Source of the DNA: Diplonema papillatum
Taxonomy: Eukaryota > Euglenozoa > Diplonemea > Diplonemida > Diplonemidae
Reading direction: 5' to 3'
Length of the DNA stretch: 64,000 nt
Assembly (NCBI GenBank): GCA_030068145.1
Contig: JAPJBO010000281.1
Coordinates: 62,001-126,000, forward strand
Shown piece after piece: positions 22,476 through 33,633 of the stretch. The notes beneath the pieces are model-generated. The model was not told the DNA's origin. It was given only the letters and a program-made list of their open reading frames with translations, and made no database searches. The translations under genes were made by a program, and so were the position numbers. Each line of letters starts with the position of its first letter. The first letter of the stretch is position 1.

Positions 22476-22654
22476 CGAGACTGGAGGTCCTATGAACATG
22501 CAATGTGAATAGCCTCTATTTGAGCCAACCCGGCTTTTTGTCTACACTAAAAAAGTGGACTTTGCATCACCAGACCCCGAACTTTGCTTCGCCCGAACTT
22601 AGCTTCGCCCGAACTTTACTGGTTCCCGAACTTTAACTGCTGCCTCCAGTCTCG
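22476..22654 (+). mobile_element. GAGACTGGAGG-end element, deleted form
   Basis: This 179-bp copy shares the first about 75 bp of the long form (GGAGGTCCTATGAACATGC, GTGAATAGCCTCTATT, GAGCCAACCCGGC) and its last about 80 bp, with the middle removed. It keeps both inverted ends, which is typical of an internally deleted non-autonomous element. Confidence 0.7.
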
Positions 22655-23659
22655 CCCCGCGCCGGTCTTTAGCCGAGCGCGCGTACTTACAATGTTGTCG
22701 TGCTCCCCTCCAGTAGAACAGTGCCTCTAAACCGACTGTAGTTAATGGTGGGCGCGCGGTACAAGTTTTGTAGTAGTAATGATGCGCAGAATCTTGCACG
22801 AAAACCAAGCCTAGCTATCACAGCGGTCGGGGTCTCGTAGCGTTTGTTGCTGAGAAAAATCATGAAAAGTCAAAGAGTTGGCCGATTTCTAAAATGTGTT
22901 TCTTGGAGTGAATGTTCGATTTCAGAAGGACGCATCGTTCAGAAAGGTGGGAAATGGTGGCAGCCCCGGTTCCCCTGATCGGTCTCGATAGGAGGCTCAC
23001 GAAGACGGGAGAACGATCGTCAAAGACATCGTTTGAACTCCGCGGGCTTGCCAAGCAACGGGGATATCGCCAATGCACAGGCTGGGTTCGGAACCCCAAA
23101 AGCGAGGTGCTGCACGTCTGGCCACTGTGGGTCCTTCTTGCATGTACGCAAGGGTTGCTTAAAAACGCACCCTGTTTCCCTGTGGGAAATACTTCTTGAA
23201 ACATGCTTCTCTCGGCTTGGGACACTGCGTCGCAGCAACTCGCTTTGAGTCCGGTTGCTGGGCTTCTCAAGTTATCTCTGAGCTGACCAGATCCGTACCT
23301 AACGGTGCACACCCTTCACGTTGACAATTTTATGCATCAAGACACGCCGGCACATCAGGTCCAATGTGCCCTACACACATTCTACGTCTGACATCCGCGC
23401 CTCCCCTCCCGAAAAACAAATATGCCAGAAGTCGGATAATATGAATCTTCTAAGACTAGCGTCGTACAAATAACCCCCCCCCCAAAAAAAAAAAAAAATA
23501 GAGGGAGAGAGGGAAACGAGTTACAGTGCAGGGACCATCTTTTCGGGGAGTATCCGGCTCACCAATTGGCCCCGTACTACTACCGAAACAAGGCTCCTAT
23601 CGTGATCAGCACTGGTACGCCCATGGAAGATCCGGGTACTGCTGGAGTGCTCCAGACAA

Positions 23660-23905
23660 ACAACCAGGTGTCAGTAGTAGTCGTTTGAACTTGATATGCA
23701 GCAACAGTCTATGACGATAGACTGCACGAGCCGCTACAGACTACCTCTTTGCACGCATCGTGCCATGCTTCGGTCGCAGTAGTAGTATGTGTGTCGTTCT
23801 GTCCATAGCAAGTCTAGAAGAGAACGGAGCAATCTTTCCAAACAAACGAGTGACTTTAGATAGGCGGCGCCGATCCGAGCGCACACAGCAGCAGTGAACG
23901 CGCGT
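23660..23905 (-). mobile_element. TAG-tailed retroposon relatives
   Basis: Bases 23783-23897 match the SINE-like element in the S13 intron at 35197-35336: AACGGAGCAATCTTT, CAAACAAACGAGTGACTT, ATCCGAGCGCACACAGCAGC. They abut an (AGT)n run at the tail side. The stretch before it (23680-23760) matches the body at 18310-18390. Two related elements appear joined at TAG runs. Confidence 0.6.
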
Positions 23906-23989
23906 TCCAGGTGGCCACCTTCGTCACTCGGTTTGCAGTAAAAACCGCCAAGCCCTGCCTCTCGTGCTTCTTCGCTTCTCTGGCGCGGC

Positions 23990-24620
23990 AACCACTAGAT
24001 ACTGCTAAGCACCCCGCGACCAGTCAATTGCCACTCTGTGGCCCTCTATTCGCCAGGCGGTGCTGTCAGCACTTCGTTCCGCGTCGCGTCAAGCTGGCGG
24101 TTGGGGGATGGGCGACCGCAGCTCAAGGAAGGCGCGGTCAACAGTGTCAACTCATGAAGGCCCTCCCATGACACCAACCAGGTGTCAAAAAGAACCCAAA
24201 TTCCCGGAGCATAAAAAACAGCTAAAAACTTTTAGAAAAGAAAGAGCATGCGGATTGTGCCAACGACGCGGCAAACCCCAACGACATAGGCACTGTACTG
24301 TAACTAACAAGTGCCCTGGTGGATATCCCCAGCAAAGACGAAGTGGACCTGCTTTCCAAATTCTCGGACGCCCCTTCATCACGCCCCTCCGGTTGATGGC
24401 ATCCGCATCTCCCACCTTGAGCGCACGGAGAGCGTCCGGAAATGCCGAAAGGCCGAGCTGCGGGCTGAAATATCCGAGTTGAGAGGAGCGGAAAAGCCAG
24501 CGCCGCACGCGAACGGTGCGTGCAACGCGGCCTATTCTGACAAAAAGCCTGCTGCCGCTTTTCGTTCGCGCCACCGTCGACGACGTAGCCGAAGCGACTG
24601 TTTTTCGGCTCGTCTTTGAA
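23990..24620 (+). pseudogene. Possible mobile-element relic with zinc-knuckle-like motif
   Basis: The first part (23990-24150) is repeated at 54715-54880 (GGCCCTCTATTCGCC, GGCGGTGCTGTCAGCACTT, GGCGGTTGGGGGAT). After it, one plus frame reads RACGLCQRRGKPQRHRHC, a Cys2-His-Cys pattern like a zinc knuckle. Other frames read sensibly further on (AELRAEISELRGAEKP), so the frame looks shifted. There is no full domain and I would not name a family. Confidence 0.3.
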
Positions 24621-24750
24621 CAGCTTTGACCGCACTGCTATTCAATGCGAACGGGCCCCCAGGCAAGAGGCCACCATGACGTAGCGGGAGCTCCTCACAG
24701 ATTTCCCTTCAATCCGCAAGGAAGAATTTCAGTGGACAATCACGGTTTTG

Positions 24751-24960
24751 GGTCAATCGGGTGATAGCACACGACTCTTCAAGTCGGTGCAGGCCCGCAA
24801 GAGCTTCTGCCCTACCAGTTTTGTCAGTAGCGTGGTGGATTACCGTGGCTGCAACGGGTAACGGGAAACTAGGGTTCGATTTCGGAGAGGGAGCCTGAGA
24901 AACAGCTACCACATATCTAAGGATGGCAAGCAGGTACGCGAATTGCCCACTAGCAACACT
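24751..24960 (+). pseudogene. 18S rRNA fragment, copy 1
   Basis: The segment is unmistakably small-subunit rRNA from the 5' domain. It contains AACGGGTAACGGG, AGGGTTCGATTTCGGAGAGG, GAGCCTGAGAAACAGCTACC and ACGCGAATTGCCCA, all with substitutions or small indels relative to the universal forms. Upstream it shares GGTCAATCGGGTGATAGCAC with the copy at 59400. No flanking rDNA is present, so this is a dispersed pseudogene fragment. Confidence 0.9.
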
Positions 24961-25263
24961 GCTGAGGCAGCGAAGAGAAATAGCTTCGAGGCGTACATAG
25001 TACGTTGTTAGAAGCAATGGATGATATCTAACCCCCAAATTTTAACGCTGCTGTCCGGAACGCACTGATGCGCGGGCAGTTGTCGATGCATCACTCATCT
25101 TGCCAACTTGTCTCTCATGTTCCAAACGATCGTTCGCATTCAAAAAACTAAAAGTACTCGACGACGGTCGCGATGTAGGGCAGAGCGGACGGCGTTGTGG
25201 CACTGTGCTAACTTCGACTTCAGCTTTGCATGTACTGCCAACCTCTTGAAACTTCTTCCCCAC

Positions 25264-25892
25264 GGCAAGCGCCAGACTAGCCCACTTGGGGCTGGTTGAT
25301 TCCTTTTGGGCAGGCTCTACCAGCAGGAATGATTAAGGTTCGCTATGCTTGGGTGTCTGATGTGGCATCCGTTTTTTTCACCGCTATTTTGTGGATTAGA
25401 AAGTTGGTATTTTTAGCGTCTTTTCCCCTGGGCGGCCTCGAGTTTCAAAACCCGGCATTTTTGAGTCTCCGGTTGACCGTTGAGGCGGGGTGGTCCCTTT
25501 TTTAAAGAGTTAAAGATTGCCTGAGATTCCGGGATTTTAGAGTCTCCGGATGACCTTCGTTGAAATGGGTAGTGAGCCCCAAGTGGGCAAGCGCCAGACT
25601 AGCCCACTTGGGGCTGGTTGATTCCTTTTGGGCAGGCTCTACCAGCAGGAATGATTAAGGTTCGCTATGCTTGGGTGTCTGATGTGGCATCCGTTTTTTT
25701 CACCGCTATTTTGTGGATTAGAAAGTTGGTATTTTTAGCGTCTTTTCCCCTGGGCGGCCTCGAGTTTCAAAACCCGGCATTTTTGAGTCTCCGGTTGACC
25801 GTTGAGGCGGGGTGGTCCCTTTTTTAAAGAGTTAAAGATTGCCTGAGATTCCGGGATTTTAGAGTCTCCGGGTGACCTTCGTTGAAATGGGT
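25264..25892 (+). repeat. 322-bp tandem duplication
   Basis: Two copies, starting at 25264 and 25586, are identical or nearly so over about 307 bp. They begin GGCAAGCGCCAGACTAGCCC and end near CTTCGTTGAAATGGGT. One visible difference is GGATGACC against GGGTGACC. Each copy contains two members of the dispersed TTTTAGAGTCTCCGG family, and each encodes the same meaningless 69-codon open frame. The high identity points to a recent event. Confidence 0.9.
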
Positions 25893-26394
25893 TCTCTAAG
25901 AGAATCAAACGCCAGAAAGTAAGGGCTATATGGGTGCGGGTTGTTTCGTCGGTGCACACATTCATTGCTAGCCATGTCCGGGACTGTTGGTGGCTCCTTT
26001 TTGTTGGCTTTGATTCTGGAAACAAAGGGGCGGTTAAGAAATGCTGTCGCGATTGCTGTTCGGTGGTCCTTGTCTTTTCTGCCACCCGCACATCTTTGGG
26101 CGGACGCTTTTCTTTTTCGTAATAACAATTAATTGTAAACACGAAAGAGAACGCTGGCAGCGTGTTTGGGAGAAGTTTAGCCTATCGATCATATTCATTC
26201 ACTATCACTCACTAACAGGCTAATCCTCCCCGGCACGTACAAACAAACTGGCTAGCCAAAGCGGAGACCTTTTTGTTTTTTCTTGTGTTGTTTGGCGACG
26301 GGCTGTACCGATAGTAATTCGTGTTTTGGCGGACATCGTATTTTTCTAGAGCCCCAGGTCCAGTGCCAGGAGCAGAAAGATCTGCGGACTCGTC

Positions 26395-26575
26395 GCTTTT
26401 TAGAGCTAAAGAGCTGCGGAGTTTTGAGAAACCGGGATTTTAGAGTCTCTGACCTTCGTCAAATGGGTTCTTTAAAAGCAAACTCGTGTCAGGGGGGAGG
26501 ACTTAGTTGAATGGCTAGGCAGAACACTGCCTCTCTCATGCATGATTGATGCGATGAGATGGGATCAAGTCCCGA
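26395..26575. repeat. TCTCCGG-family repeat and hairpin module
   Basis: Bases 26395-26465 carry TTTTTAGAGCTAAAGAGC and GATTTTAGAGTCTCTGACC. Bases 26496-26575 carry GGCAGAACACTGCC, CTCATGCATGATTGATG and GGGATCAAGTCC, matching the module at 52637. This lies just below the last identified exon of the Gln/Pro-rich gene. Confidence 0.6.
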
Positions 26576-26760
26576 AGAAGTGCGTAGTTTTGTTGTGAAG
26601 ACGTTGTAATAATAGAAAAGGAAAAATGGAAAAGGGAAGTGTGCACTTTATTTGCTAGGTTTGGCAAGCCAGGTTCGAGACACAGTTTATGACCGACACG
26701 ACCAAGATCTCTCTTTCGGGTGCGGCAAAGACGCTGTGAGAACAGGAATGTGTCGCATAC

Positions 26761-29700
26761 CCTCGGGTCGCCTCTTCCGCGGGCCGTCGGGCGCGGGGCG
26801 TTGTTGCCGCTTTCTTCGAACTCGGGCTTGCTGGCGCGGGGAGCGGAGGCCGGCGCTTCCTGCGGCGCCGGCGCCGCGGGCGGCGCCGTCTTCTTTTCGA
26901 CGCGCATGAGCACGCCCCCCAGGTCTGAGAGGAGGGCGCTCATCTTCTCCTTCTCGCCGACCATGTTCGTGACGTCTCGTTCGTACGTCTTGACGTTGGC
27001 CTCTACTTGCTTCCTTTCCAGGGCGAGGGTTTCCTTCTCCTTCTTCAACGCCGCTTCGGTCGCTGCGATGCTGACGAGACGTTCGTCGATTTCCTTCATC
27101 CTGCTCTTCATGTTGGCCGTCGTGGTCACCATGTTCTTCTGCATCTTATCGTATTCCTTCGAGAAGTAGGTCACGCACGCCTTTACGATGCCCTTGAAGG
27201 TTTCGTCCTCGGAATTCTGCGATTTGTGTTCCTTGATGCAAGGATGGTGGGAAATCAAAGTTTAATGGTACGGCATATGTTTGATGATATGTACTCAAAC
27301 AACGAGAGTATCCTGCTGGAAGAGAAGATGCGCCACGCCTTGATGCTTTAGTTTGGGAAATCGGTAGCCACTTGACCCGTAGGTCCGCAGTACCGCCGAA
27401 CACGTGGAGGAGCTTGGCTTAGTGTAGCAGGCTTTCCCGTGGAGGAGCTTGGCTTAGTATAGCAGGCTTTCCCGTACACTCGTGTTCGCATGAAGAGAGG
27501 AGAACGAGGTGATAAAATGGGAAAGAAATTTAAAAGTGTGAAGTGGTGGTCCCGTGTGCGCCGTGTTTTGAGAGGGGGGAGAGGGCGGGCGGGGGTCGTT
27601 GTTTTTGGTGCTGGTTTTGAGGAATACGGAAAGGCAAGAAGTTTTGCGGTGGTCTCCGCGGGTCTGGTAGTTTGTGCTACCTCCGTTCTTTTACACTGCC
27701 GCGGGGAATGGGCGGGGGTCGTTGCAAGAACGTGCTTGGAATGCTGCATGGAATGCTGCACGGAATGCTGCACGGAATGCTGCACGGAATGCTGCACGGA
27801 ATGCTGTACGGAATGCTGCACGGAATGCTGCACGGAATGCTGCACGGAATGCTGCACGGAATGCTGCACGGAATGCTGCACGGAATGCTGCACGGAATGC
27901 TGCACGGAATGCTGCACGGAATGCTGCACGGAATGCTGCATGGAATGCTGGAATGCTGCATGGAATGCTGCATGGAATGCTGCATCGAATAATGCATGGA
28001 ATGCTGCATCGAATGATGCATCGAATGATGCATCGAATGATGCATCGAATGCTGCATCGAATGCTGCATCGAATGCTGCATCGAATGCTGCATCGAATGC
28101 TGCATCGAATGCTGCATCGAATGCTGCATCGAATGCTGCATCGAATGCTGCATCGAATGCTGCATCGAATGCTGCATCGAATGCTGCATCGAATGCTGCA
28201 TCGAATGCTGCATCGAATGCTGCATCGAATGCTGCATCGAATGCTGCATCGAATGCTGCATCGAATGCTGCATCGAATGCTGCATCGAATGCTGCATCGA
28301 ATGCTGCATCGAATGCTGCATCGAATGCTGCATCGAATGCTGCATCGAATGCTGCATCGAATGCTGCATCGAATGCTGCATCGAATGCTGCATCGAATGC
28401 TGCATCGAATGCTGCATCGAATGCTGCATCGAATGCTGCATCGAATGCTGCATCGAATGCTGCATCGAATGCTGCATCGAATGCTGCATCGAATGCTGCA
28501 TCGAATGCTGCATCGAATGCTGCATCGAATGCTGCATCGAATGCTGCATCGAATGCTGCATCGAATGCTGCATCGAATGCTGCATCGAATGCTGCATCGA
28601 ATGCTGCATCGAATGCTGCATCGAATGCTGCATCGAATGCTGCATCGAATGCTGCATCGAATGCTGCATCGAATGCTGCATCGAATGCTGCATCGAATGC
28701 TGCATCGAATGCTGCATCGAATAATGCATGGAATGATGCACCGAATGCTGCATCGAATGCTGCATCGAATGCTGCATCGAATGCTGCATCGAATGCTGCA
28801 TCGAATGCTGCATCGAATGCTGCATCGAATGCTGCATCGAATGCTGCATCGAATGCTGCATCGAATGCTGCATCGAATGCTGCATCGAATGCTGCATCGA
28901 ATGCTGCATCGAATGCTGCATCGAATGCTGCATCGAATGCTGCATCGAATGCTGCATCGAATGCTGCATCGAATGCTGCATCGAATGCTGCATCGAATGC
29001 TGCATCGAATGCTGCATCGAATGCTGCATCGAATGCTGCATCGAATGCTGCATCGAATGCTGCATCGAATGCTGCATCGAATGCTGCATCGAATAATGCA
29101 TGGAATGATGCACCGAATGCTGCATCGAATGCTGCATCGAATGCTGCATCGAATGCTGCATCGAATGCTGCATCGAATGCTGCATCGAATGCTGCATCGA
29201 ATGCTGCATCGAATGCTGCATCGAATGCTGCATCGAATGCTGCATCGAATGCTGCATCGAATGCTGCACCGAATGCTGCATGGAATGCTGCATGGAATGC
29301 TGCATAGATATGTAGATATGTGCTCAAGTGGTTCCGTCTGCGCCGCTTTTAGAGAGGGGGGAGAGGGCGGGGGGGAGGGGAGGCTAGGACATACCAAATC
29401 GCGAACGGCCTGGCCGATGTTGGAGTACTCGGGGGGAGCGTACGGCTGCTGGCCGGGCTGCGGGTACTGGACCTGCCCGGCGGGCGGCGGCGGCACCTGC
29501 CCCGGCTGCTGCTGCGGCTGCTGCGGCGGCTGGTGCGCCTGGGGCCGGTTGTACGCGAACGGCTGCTGCTGCTGCTGCTGCATGGGAGACGGCTGCGGCT
29601 GCTGGTGCTGCTGCTGCTGGTGCTGCTGCGGGGGCCCGGCCTTCTGGGGGCCGCTGTGCCCGTAGTACGGGTACTCCTGTGGGGAGGCCGGGGGCGCCTG

Positions 29701-30138
29701 GTGCGCTCCCTGCGGGGTGGCCTGCTGCGCGTAAGGCGGCTGGTAGGCGGGCTGCTCTGGCGCCGCGGCCCCCTGCTGCTGCGCGTATTGCTGCGGCGGT
29801 TGCTGGTAGCCCGACGGAGGCGGGCCGTACGGCGACTTCTGCCCGTAGCTCGCCTGCGGCGACGGCTGCGCGGGGGTGGCGTAGGCGGGGTACCTATAAG
29901 GATCGGCGGGACCCCCCCCCGCTTCGGCCGAAAACTGCCTCGGCTGCGGCTGCGGCTGCTGCACCACCGGCGCGTACCTGTCGTAGCCCCCTTGCTGCTG
30001 CCAGTCACTCGCGCCCTTCGGCGCCGGGTACCCCATGCCGGCTTCCGCCTTCTCGGCGCCGTATGCGCCGTCCTGACCGGGGGCCTCGTAGAACTGCTTG
30101 CCAGGTGCCTGCCCGTACCCATAGCCCGGGGCGGCCAT
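26761..30138 (-). CDS. Gln/Pro/Tyr-rich protein with coiled coil, 3' end not found
   Basis: Exon 1 (30138-29395) encodes 248 residues from MAAPGYGYGQAP, dominated by Q, P, Y and G with poly-Q stretches, ending EYSNIGQAVRDL. A phase-0 intron (donor TTG|GTATGT) of about 2.16 kb contains the 12-bp satellite. Exon 2 (27231-26761) adds 157 residues. It starts EHKSQNSEDETFKG, continues as a heptad-like coiled coil (KSRMKEIDERLVSI, ALERKQVEANVKTY, VGEKEKMSALLSDLGG), then a Pro/Ala-rich stretch and GRGDPR at a good donor (AGG|GTATGC). The next exon was not recognised. Reading through the donor runs into a dispersed repeat, which supports splicing. An alternative acceptor at 27216 also keeps frame. 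Proline-rich plus coiled-coil layouts occur in ESCRT and RNA-granule proteins, but I cannot assign one. Confidence 0.75.
27739..29306. repeat. 12-bp satellite array in an intron
   Basis: About 130 tandem copies of a 12-bp unit occupy the intron of the Gln/Pro-rich gene. The left block uses GAATGCTGCACG; the large right block uses GAATGCTGCATC. A variant block (GAATAATGCATGG, then AATGATGCACC) occurs at 28719 and again exactly 372 bp (31 units) later at 29091, so a 31-unit segment was duplicated. Since 12 is divisible by three, nearly all frames are open on both strands. These open frames are artefacts. The array begins directly after TTGCAAGAACGTGCTTG, a sequence found elsewhere at 47766. Confidence 0.95.
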
Positions 30139-30203
30139 TTTCTTTTTTTTCGACTTCCTTTTACAAGACTTGCGGACACGCGCACGCACACCCCCCTCCT
30201 CTT

Positions 30204-30405
30204 TTTAGAGTTAAAGTTCGCTGTTGAAATTCCGGGGGTTAGGGTCTCCGTGTGACCGTTGATGAATGGGTTCTCTTAGAGCAAGAAAGGGCTATATGGT
30301 TACGGGTTGTATATTTGGTGCACTGGGTTATGGCTAGCCATTTTTAGAGTTCAGCTTCGCTTGAAACTCCGGGGGCTTAGGGTCTCCGTGTGACTGTTCA
30401 TGAAT
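30204..30405 (+). repeat. Two TCTCCGG-family repeats upstream of a start codon
   Basis: Copies at 30204-30262 and 30342-30405 read TTTTTAGAGTTAAAGTTCGC, then ATTCCGGGGG, TTAGGGTCTCCG and TGTGACC. The first begins 66 bp upstream of the Gln/Pro-rich gene's ATG. Another member lies just upstream of the ATG at 33968. Confidence 0.65.
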
Positions 30406-30511
30406 TTTTAGAACGAAAGTTGAATGTGTACCAATGGCAGGGATACAGTGCAAGCTGATTACTCAATATCTCGCGGTTTTTGGGTCACCTTGGGTAATTC
30501 GAGTCAGTCTA

Positions 30512-30858
30512 CTAAAACTTAGCTTCGCCCGAACTTTGCTTCACCAGAACTTAGCTTCGCCCGAACTTTGCTTCACCAGAACTTAGCATCGCCCGAACTT
30601 TGCTTCACCAGAACTTAGCTTCGCCCGAACTTTGCTTCACCAGAACTTAGCATCGCCCGAACTTTGCTTCACCAGAACTTTTTGCTTCACCAGAACTTAG
30701 CTTCGCCCGAACTTTGCTTCACCAGAACTTAGCTTCGCCCGAACTTTGCTTCACCAGAACTTAGCTTCGCCCGAACTTTGCTTCACCAGAACTTAGCTTC
30801 GCCCGAACTTTGCTTCACCAGAACTTAGCTTCGCCCGAACTTTGCTTCACCAGAACGT
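30512..30858 (+). repeat. CCCGAACTTTGCTTCACCAG minisatellite
   Basis: About ten near-identical units of GAACTTAGCTTCGCC plus CGAACTTTGCTTCACCA. The same unit occurs in degenerate form inside the elements at 21051 and 22476, so this array may derive from one. Confidence 0.85.
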
Positions 30859-31004
30859 ACCTTCTCCCGAGCCGATGTCTTGCGCATACTAGGCATCCTC
30901 GTTCAACGAGAAGAACTGCGATCATCGATCCCCGTCACGACGCAAGCTCAAAAGACTTCCCATCCTCTTCAAGATAGGTGGCCGAGAGGCTCTCAAACTC
31001 GTGT

Positions 31005-31168
31005 ACTGCGTCAGTGTAGTGCGCGTGCAGCCTAGGACATTCAGGAGCATCACAGACGTGCTATTGGCTCGCTCTTCCGTGCGCTATGAGTCGCGCGCAG
31101 TCCCCTTATCAAGTAGTGCGTCTCGGGTAAGCAGCAAGCCACCGATGCCAAAAGACACCCCCTACAAC
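31005..31168 (+). repeat. Dispersed repeat, inverted copy at 42228-42395
   Basis: GTGCAGCCTAGGACATTCAG, GTGCGTCTCGGGTAAGCAGC and GCCACCGATGCCA match the reverse complement of 42228-42395 with modest divergence. Its partner lies downstream of IFT54. Confidence 0.65.
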
Positions 31169-31725
31169 GACGCCCACCTTTCACCGAGGGAATACTGCAG
31201 GGAATAGTTGGCCAGACCTCTTGTCCTCTTGTGCTTGCGCTGCTTCGCGGTTGTAAACCCTGTTCGACAAATAAGAGGGCCGCTGATGTCCCATGAAAAG
31301 CTTGCAAGTATTGTGCTTCTTCGCGTTCTGACTGTCACATTTCCAAAGCTCCACGATGCGGTCGCACCTGCATGCCCCGGTGGGCCTTTTTCATTCATTC
31401 GGTGGAAAGGAGGTGGTCCACCCTGTACGCAGTGCGAATACGTTGGAACTGCTTCAGGTAGAATGCGCCATGCAGTACCCCATGTTGCGTAGCCCTGTGG
31501 CGCTGTTCGTGGCTTTGTCGCTGGCACTCTCGGCGCCACGCCGGGCACTAAAGCCTTTGGGTATGCCGGTACGGACACAGTTTCGATGCCGCCATGTGTG
31601 GGATGCGTTCTCGAAACTCCAGAAAGAGAAAGAAAGATGCGGCCAGTTATATGATCATCGATACACAGTCAGAGGATGAAAAACTGAAAAGACGAAATGA
31701 AAGCGACGGCCGGAAAGCAACGGTC

Positions 31726-32596
31726 TTACGCCACGAGCGACGAAGCAGTGTTGGAGTCGTACTTCCAGTTGGGCGGGAGCCTGTGTTTTGAGTTGTAACG
31801 AATGCGTGTTTGTAGCTTGTAAAAGCCTGTGAGCCTGTAGCTATGGCAATAGCCTGTATCTGTACTGTTTTGGCAATCACCGGCTCTATAGCCACGGTAG
31901 TTGTACTGATGCAGATGCATTGTCGTATCGTAGTACGCAGCTCAAGTCTGCTAGTAGCTGTGATCTGTAGCGGTTGTAGCTGTGAACTGTAGCGGTTGTA
32001 GCTCTGATCTGTAGCGGTAGTAGCTGTTTTGCGTGGTTGCCTTGTCAGCACCAATATGTAGCTAACGTCTGCAGCAGACAAGCGTCTACAGCGGTTGCAG
32101 GTCATAGTGAGTAGAGTAGGGGGTCGACTGCAGGTGCAATGTTGGTGCCCAGCATGAGTTGTTTTAAGAGTACGGTTCAGGCGAAGTAAACATACATCCT
32201 GGTGCGGCGGTAGTAGCGGGCGAGACGGTGGATTCTGGACTCGATGAGGATGAGGCGGAACTTCTGGTCCTTGTCCTTCCTGTTCTTCTCCATGTGCTTG
32301 CGCATCTGCACGGCCTTCTTGATCATGTGGTACAGGTCCTCCGGGGTCTCCGGGGCGATTCCGTGGTGCTTCAGGATGCGGAGGATCTTACGTCCGGTCA
32401 CGTTCTTGATCTGCGCAACACCGGCGGAGTCTCTCAGCTGCACACCGATCTGCGACGGCGTCAAACCCTTCTTCGCGTAGCTGACGATCTGGTCAACGAC
32501 TTCCTTCGACCCCATCTTCGCCCACTGCGCGGGGATTCGCTTGTAAGGCAGGGCCGAGTCGGCCATACCCTTTCCGAAGCTGTGCATACGACCCAT
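31726..32596 (-). CDS. RPS13: 40S ribosomal protein S13 (uS15), copy 1
   Basis: Cytosolic small-subunit protein uS15, a component of the 40S subunit that binds 18S rRNA. Exon 1 is 32596-32196 and exon 2 is 31780-31726. The 415-bp phase-2 intron runs GTATGT to CACAG. The spliced product is 151 residues, the usual length for eukaryotic S13. It starts [20 protein letters not shown], carries [16 protein letters not shown] and [20 protein letters not shown], then [14 protein letters not shown], and ends [17 protein letters not shown]. Without the splice the frame would read into YVYFA and stop, losing the conserved end. The protein is identical to that of the second copy 3.2 kb to the right. The intron has CTGTAGC-type internal repeats. 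Confidence 0.96.
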
Positions 32597-32639
32597 TTTG
32601 GCTTGCTTTTCTTCCTTTTTCCTGCGGACTTCTTACATA

Positions 32640-33215
32640 CGAGACAAGCAATATCGGTCAGTCGGCGTACGGCCTTAGGTGATCGAACCTAGTGTGTTGG
32701 TGGACTACACAGACGCATATTGACCAAGGTCAAGGTGGCTACATGCTCGCAACGGTGAGCGTGTCGCCTTGAAGGAGACCGAATGCATCAAATTGTAGGC
32801 GGCAGACTGCAGTGCGGTGGAACCTGGCAGCCTCCCTACAAAGAAGTGTGAAAACGGGTTTTTGCCTGGAGGCTTTTCGCGTTATTCTGCAGATTCTGCG
32901 GAAGGAGTCCAGGTCGCTCTACAGTGCATTGAGGCAAGCAATTTTGGTCAGTCGGCGTGCAGCCTCAGAGGTGATCGATTGCACCAGGCTGCAGGCGGCA
33001 GGCTGCAATGTGGAGGAACCTGGCCAAACCTTCTCAAGAAAAAGTGATTCAGGTCGCTCGACGTGCATCGAGGCAATGTCGGTCAGCCGGCGTGTGGCCT
33101 CAGAGGTGTTCGAATGCACTAGGATGTTTGATGTGTGCAGACTACACGGGCACACACCGCGATCAGGGGCAAGGTGACCACCGGCTCGCAACGGTGAGCG
33201 CGTAGCCTTGGAGGT
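32640..33215 (+). repeat. Threefold degenerate repeat of about 200 bp
   Basis: Related units start near 32643, 32932 and 33069 (GAGGCAATGTCGGTCAGTCG or close, then GGCCTCAGAGGTG and TCGAATGCACTAGG). GGCTCGCAACGGTGAGCG recurs at 32746 and 33182. A piece (GTGAAAACGGG, TTTGCCT, GAGGCTTTTCG, GTTATTCTGCAGAT) also occurs at 17670-17710. No coding role. Confidence 0.6.
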
Positions 33216-33633
33216 TGCCGACTACACCCCAGGGTGAAACTCTACCTTTCCGAGGTTTGAGGAAGTACGGTCAGGATTAAGGTGACTAACTGCCAGCAAG
33301 TCCCGGTAGCCTTAGCAAGGACCGAAGACACAATTTGAGAAGTTCACAGGGCGTTGGATTCTGTCTTTCAGACCGTCGTAAATGTAGCAGGGAGGGGGGG
33401 GGGACCAAAAATATGCCTTCGCTCTTTCGCTATCCTTTCAAAAACTGTTGCGTTGACGCATCCACACCTTCCCTTTTTTTGAGCAGGTCGAATTTGGGCC
33501 CTCTCTTCAGGTTGTTGTTCTTCTTTTTCACCTGGTATGTCTTGAGTTAGGGATCTCCGTGTGAAGCACGGACATGTAAACTGTGACAGTGACACGATCA
33601 TCAGTTTGGTGTTGGTTCGCTCATTGCTCCGGC

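Noticed and set aside
26734..26761. A 27-base intron after GRGDPR using a nearby TTCTCACAG acceptor
   Set aside because: Far shorter than the other introns here, and the following frame runs into a dispersed repeat.
27490..29665. Very long open frames on both strands across the satellite
   Set aside because: They arise because the 12-bp unit is a multiple of three and lacks stops in nearly all frames. The array lies in an intron of a supported gene.
29533..30255. Plus-strand Leu/Arg-rich open frame opposite the Gln/Pro-rich exon
   Set aside because: It is the antisense shadow of a GC-rich exon; the minus strand has the splice sites and a sensible start.
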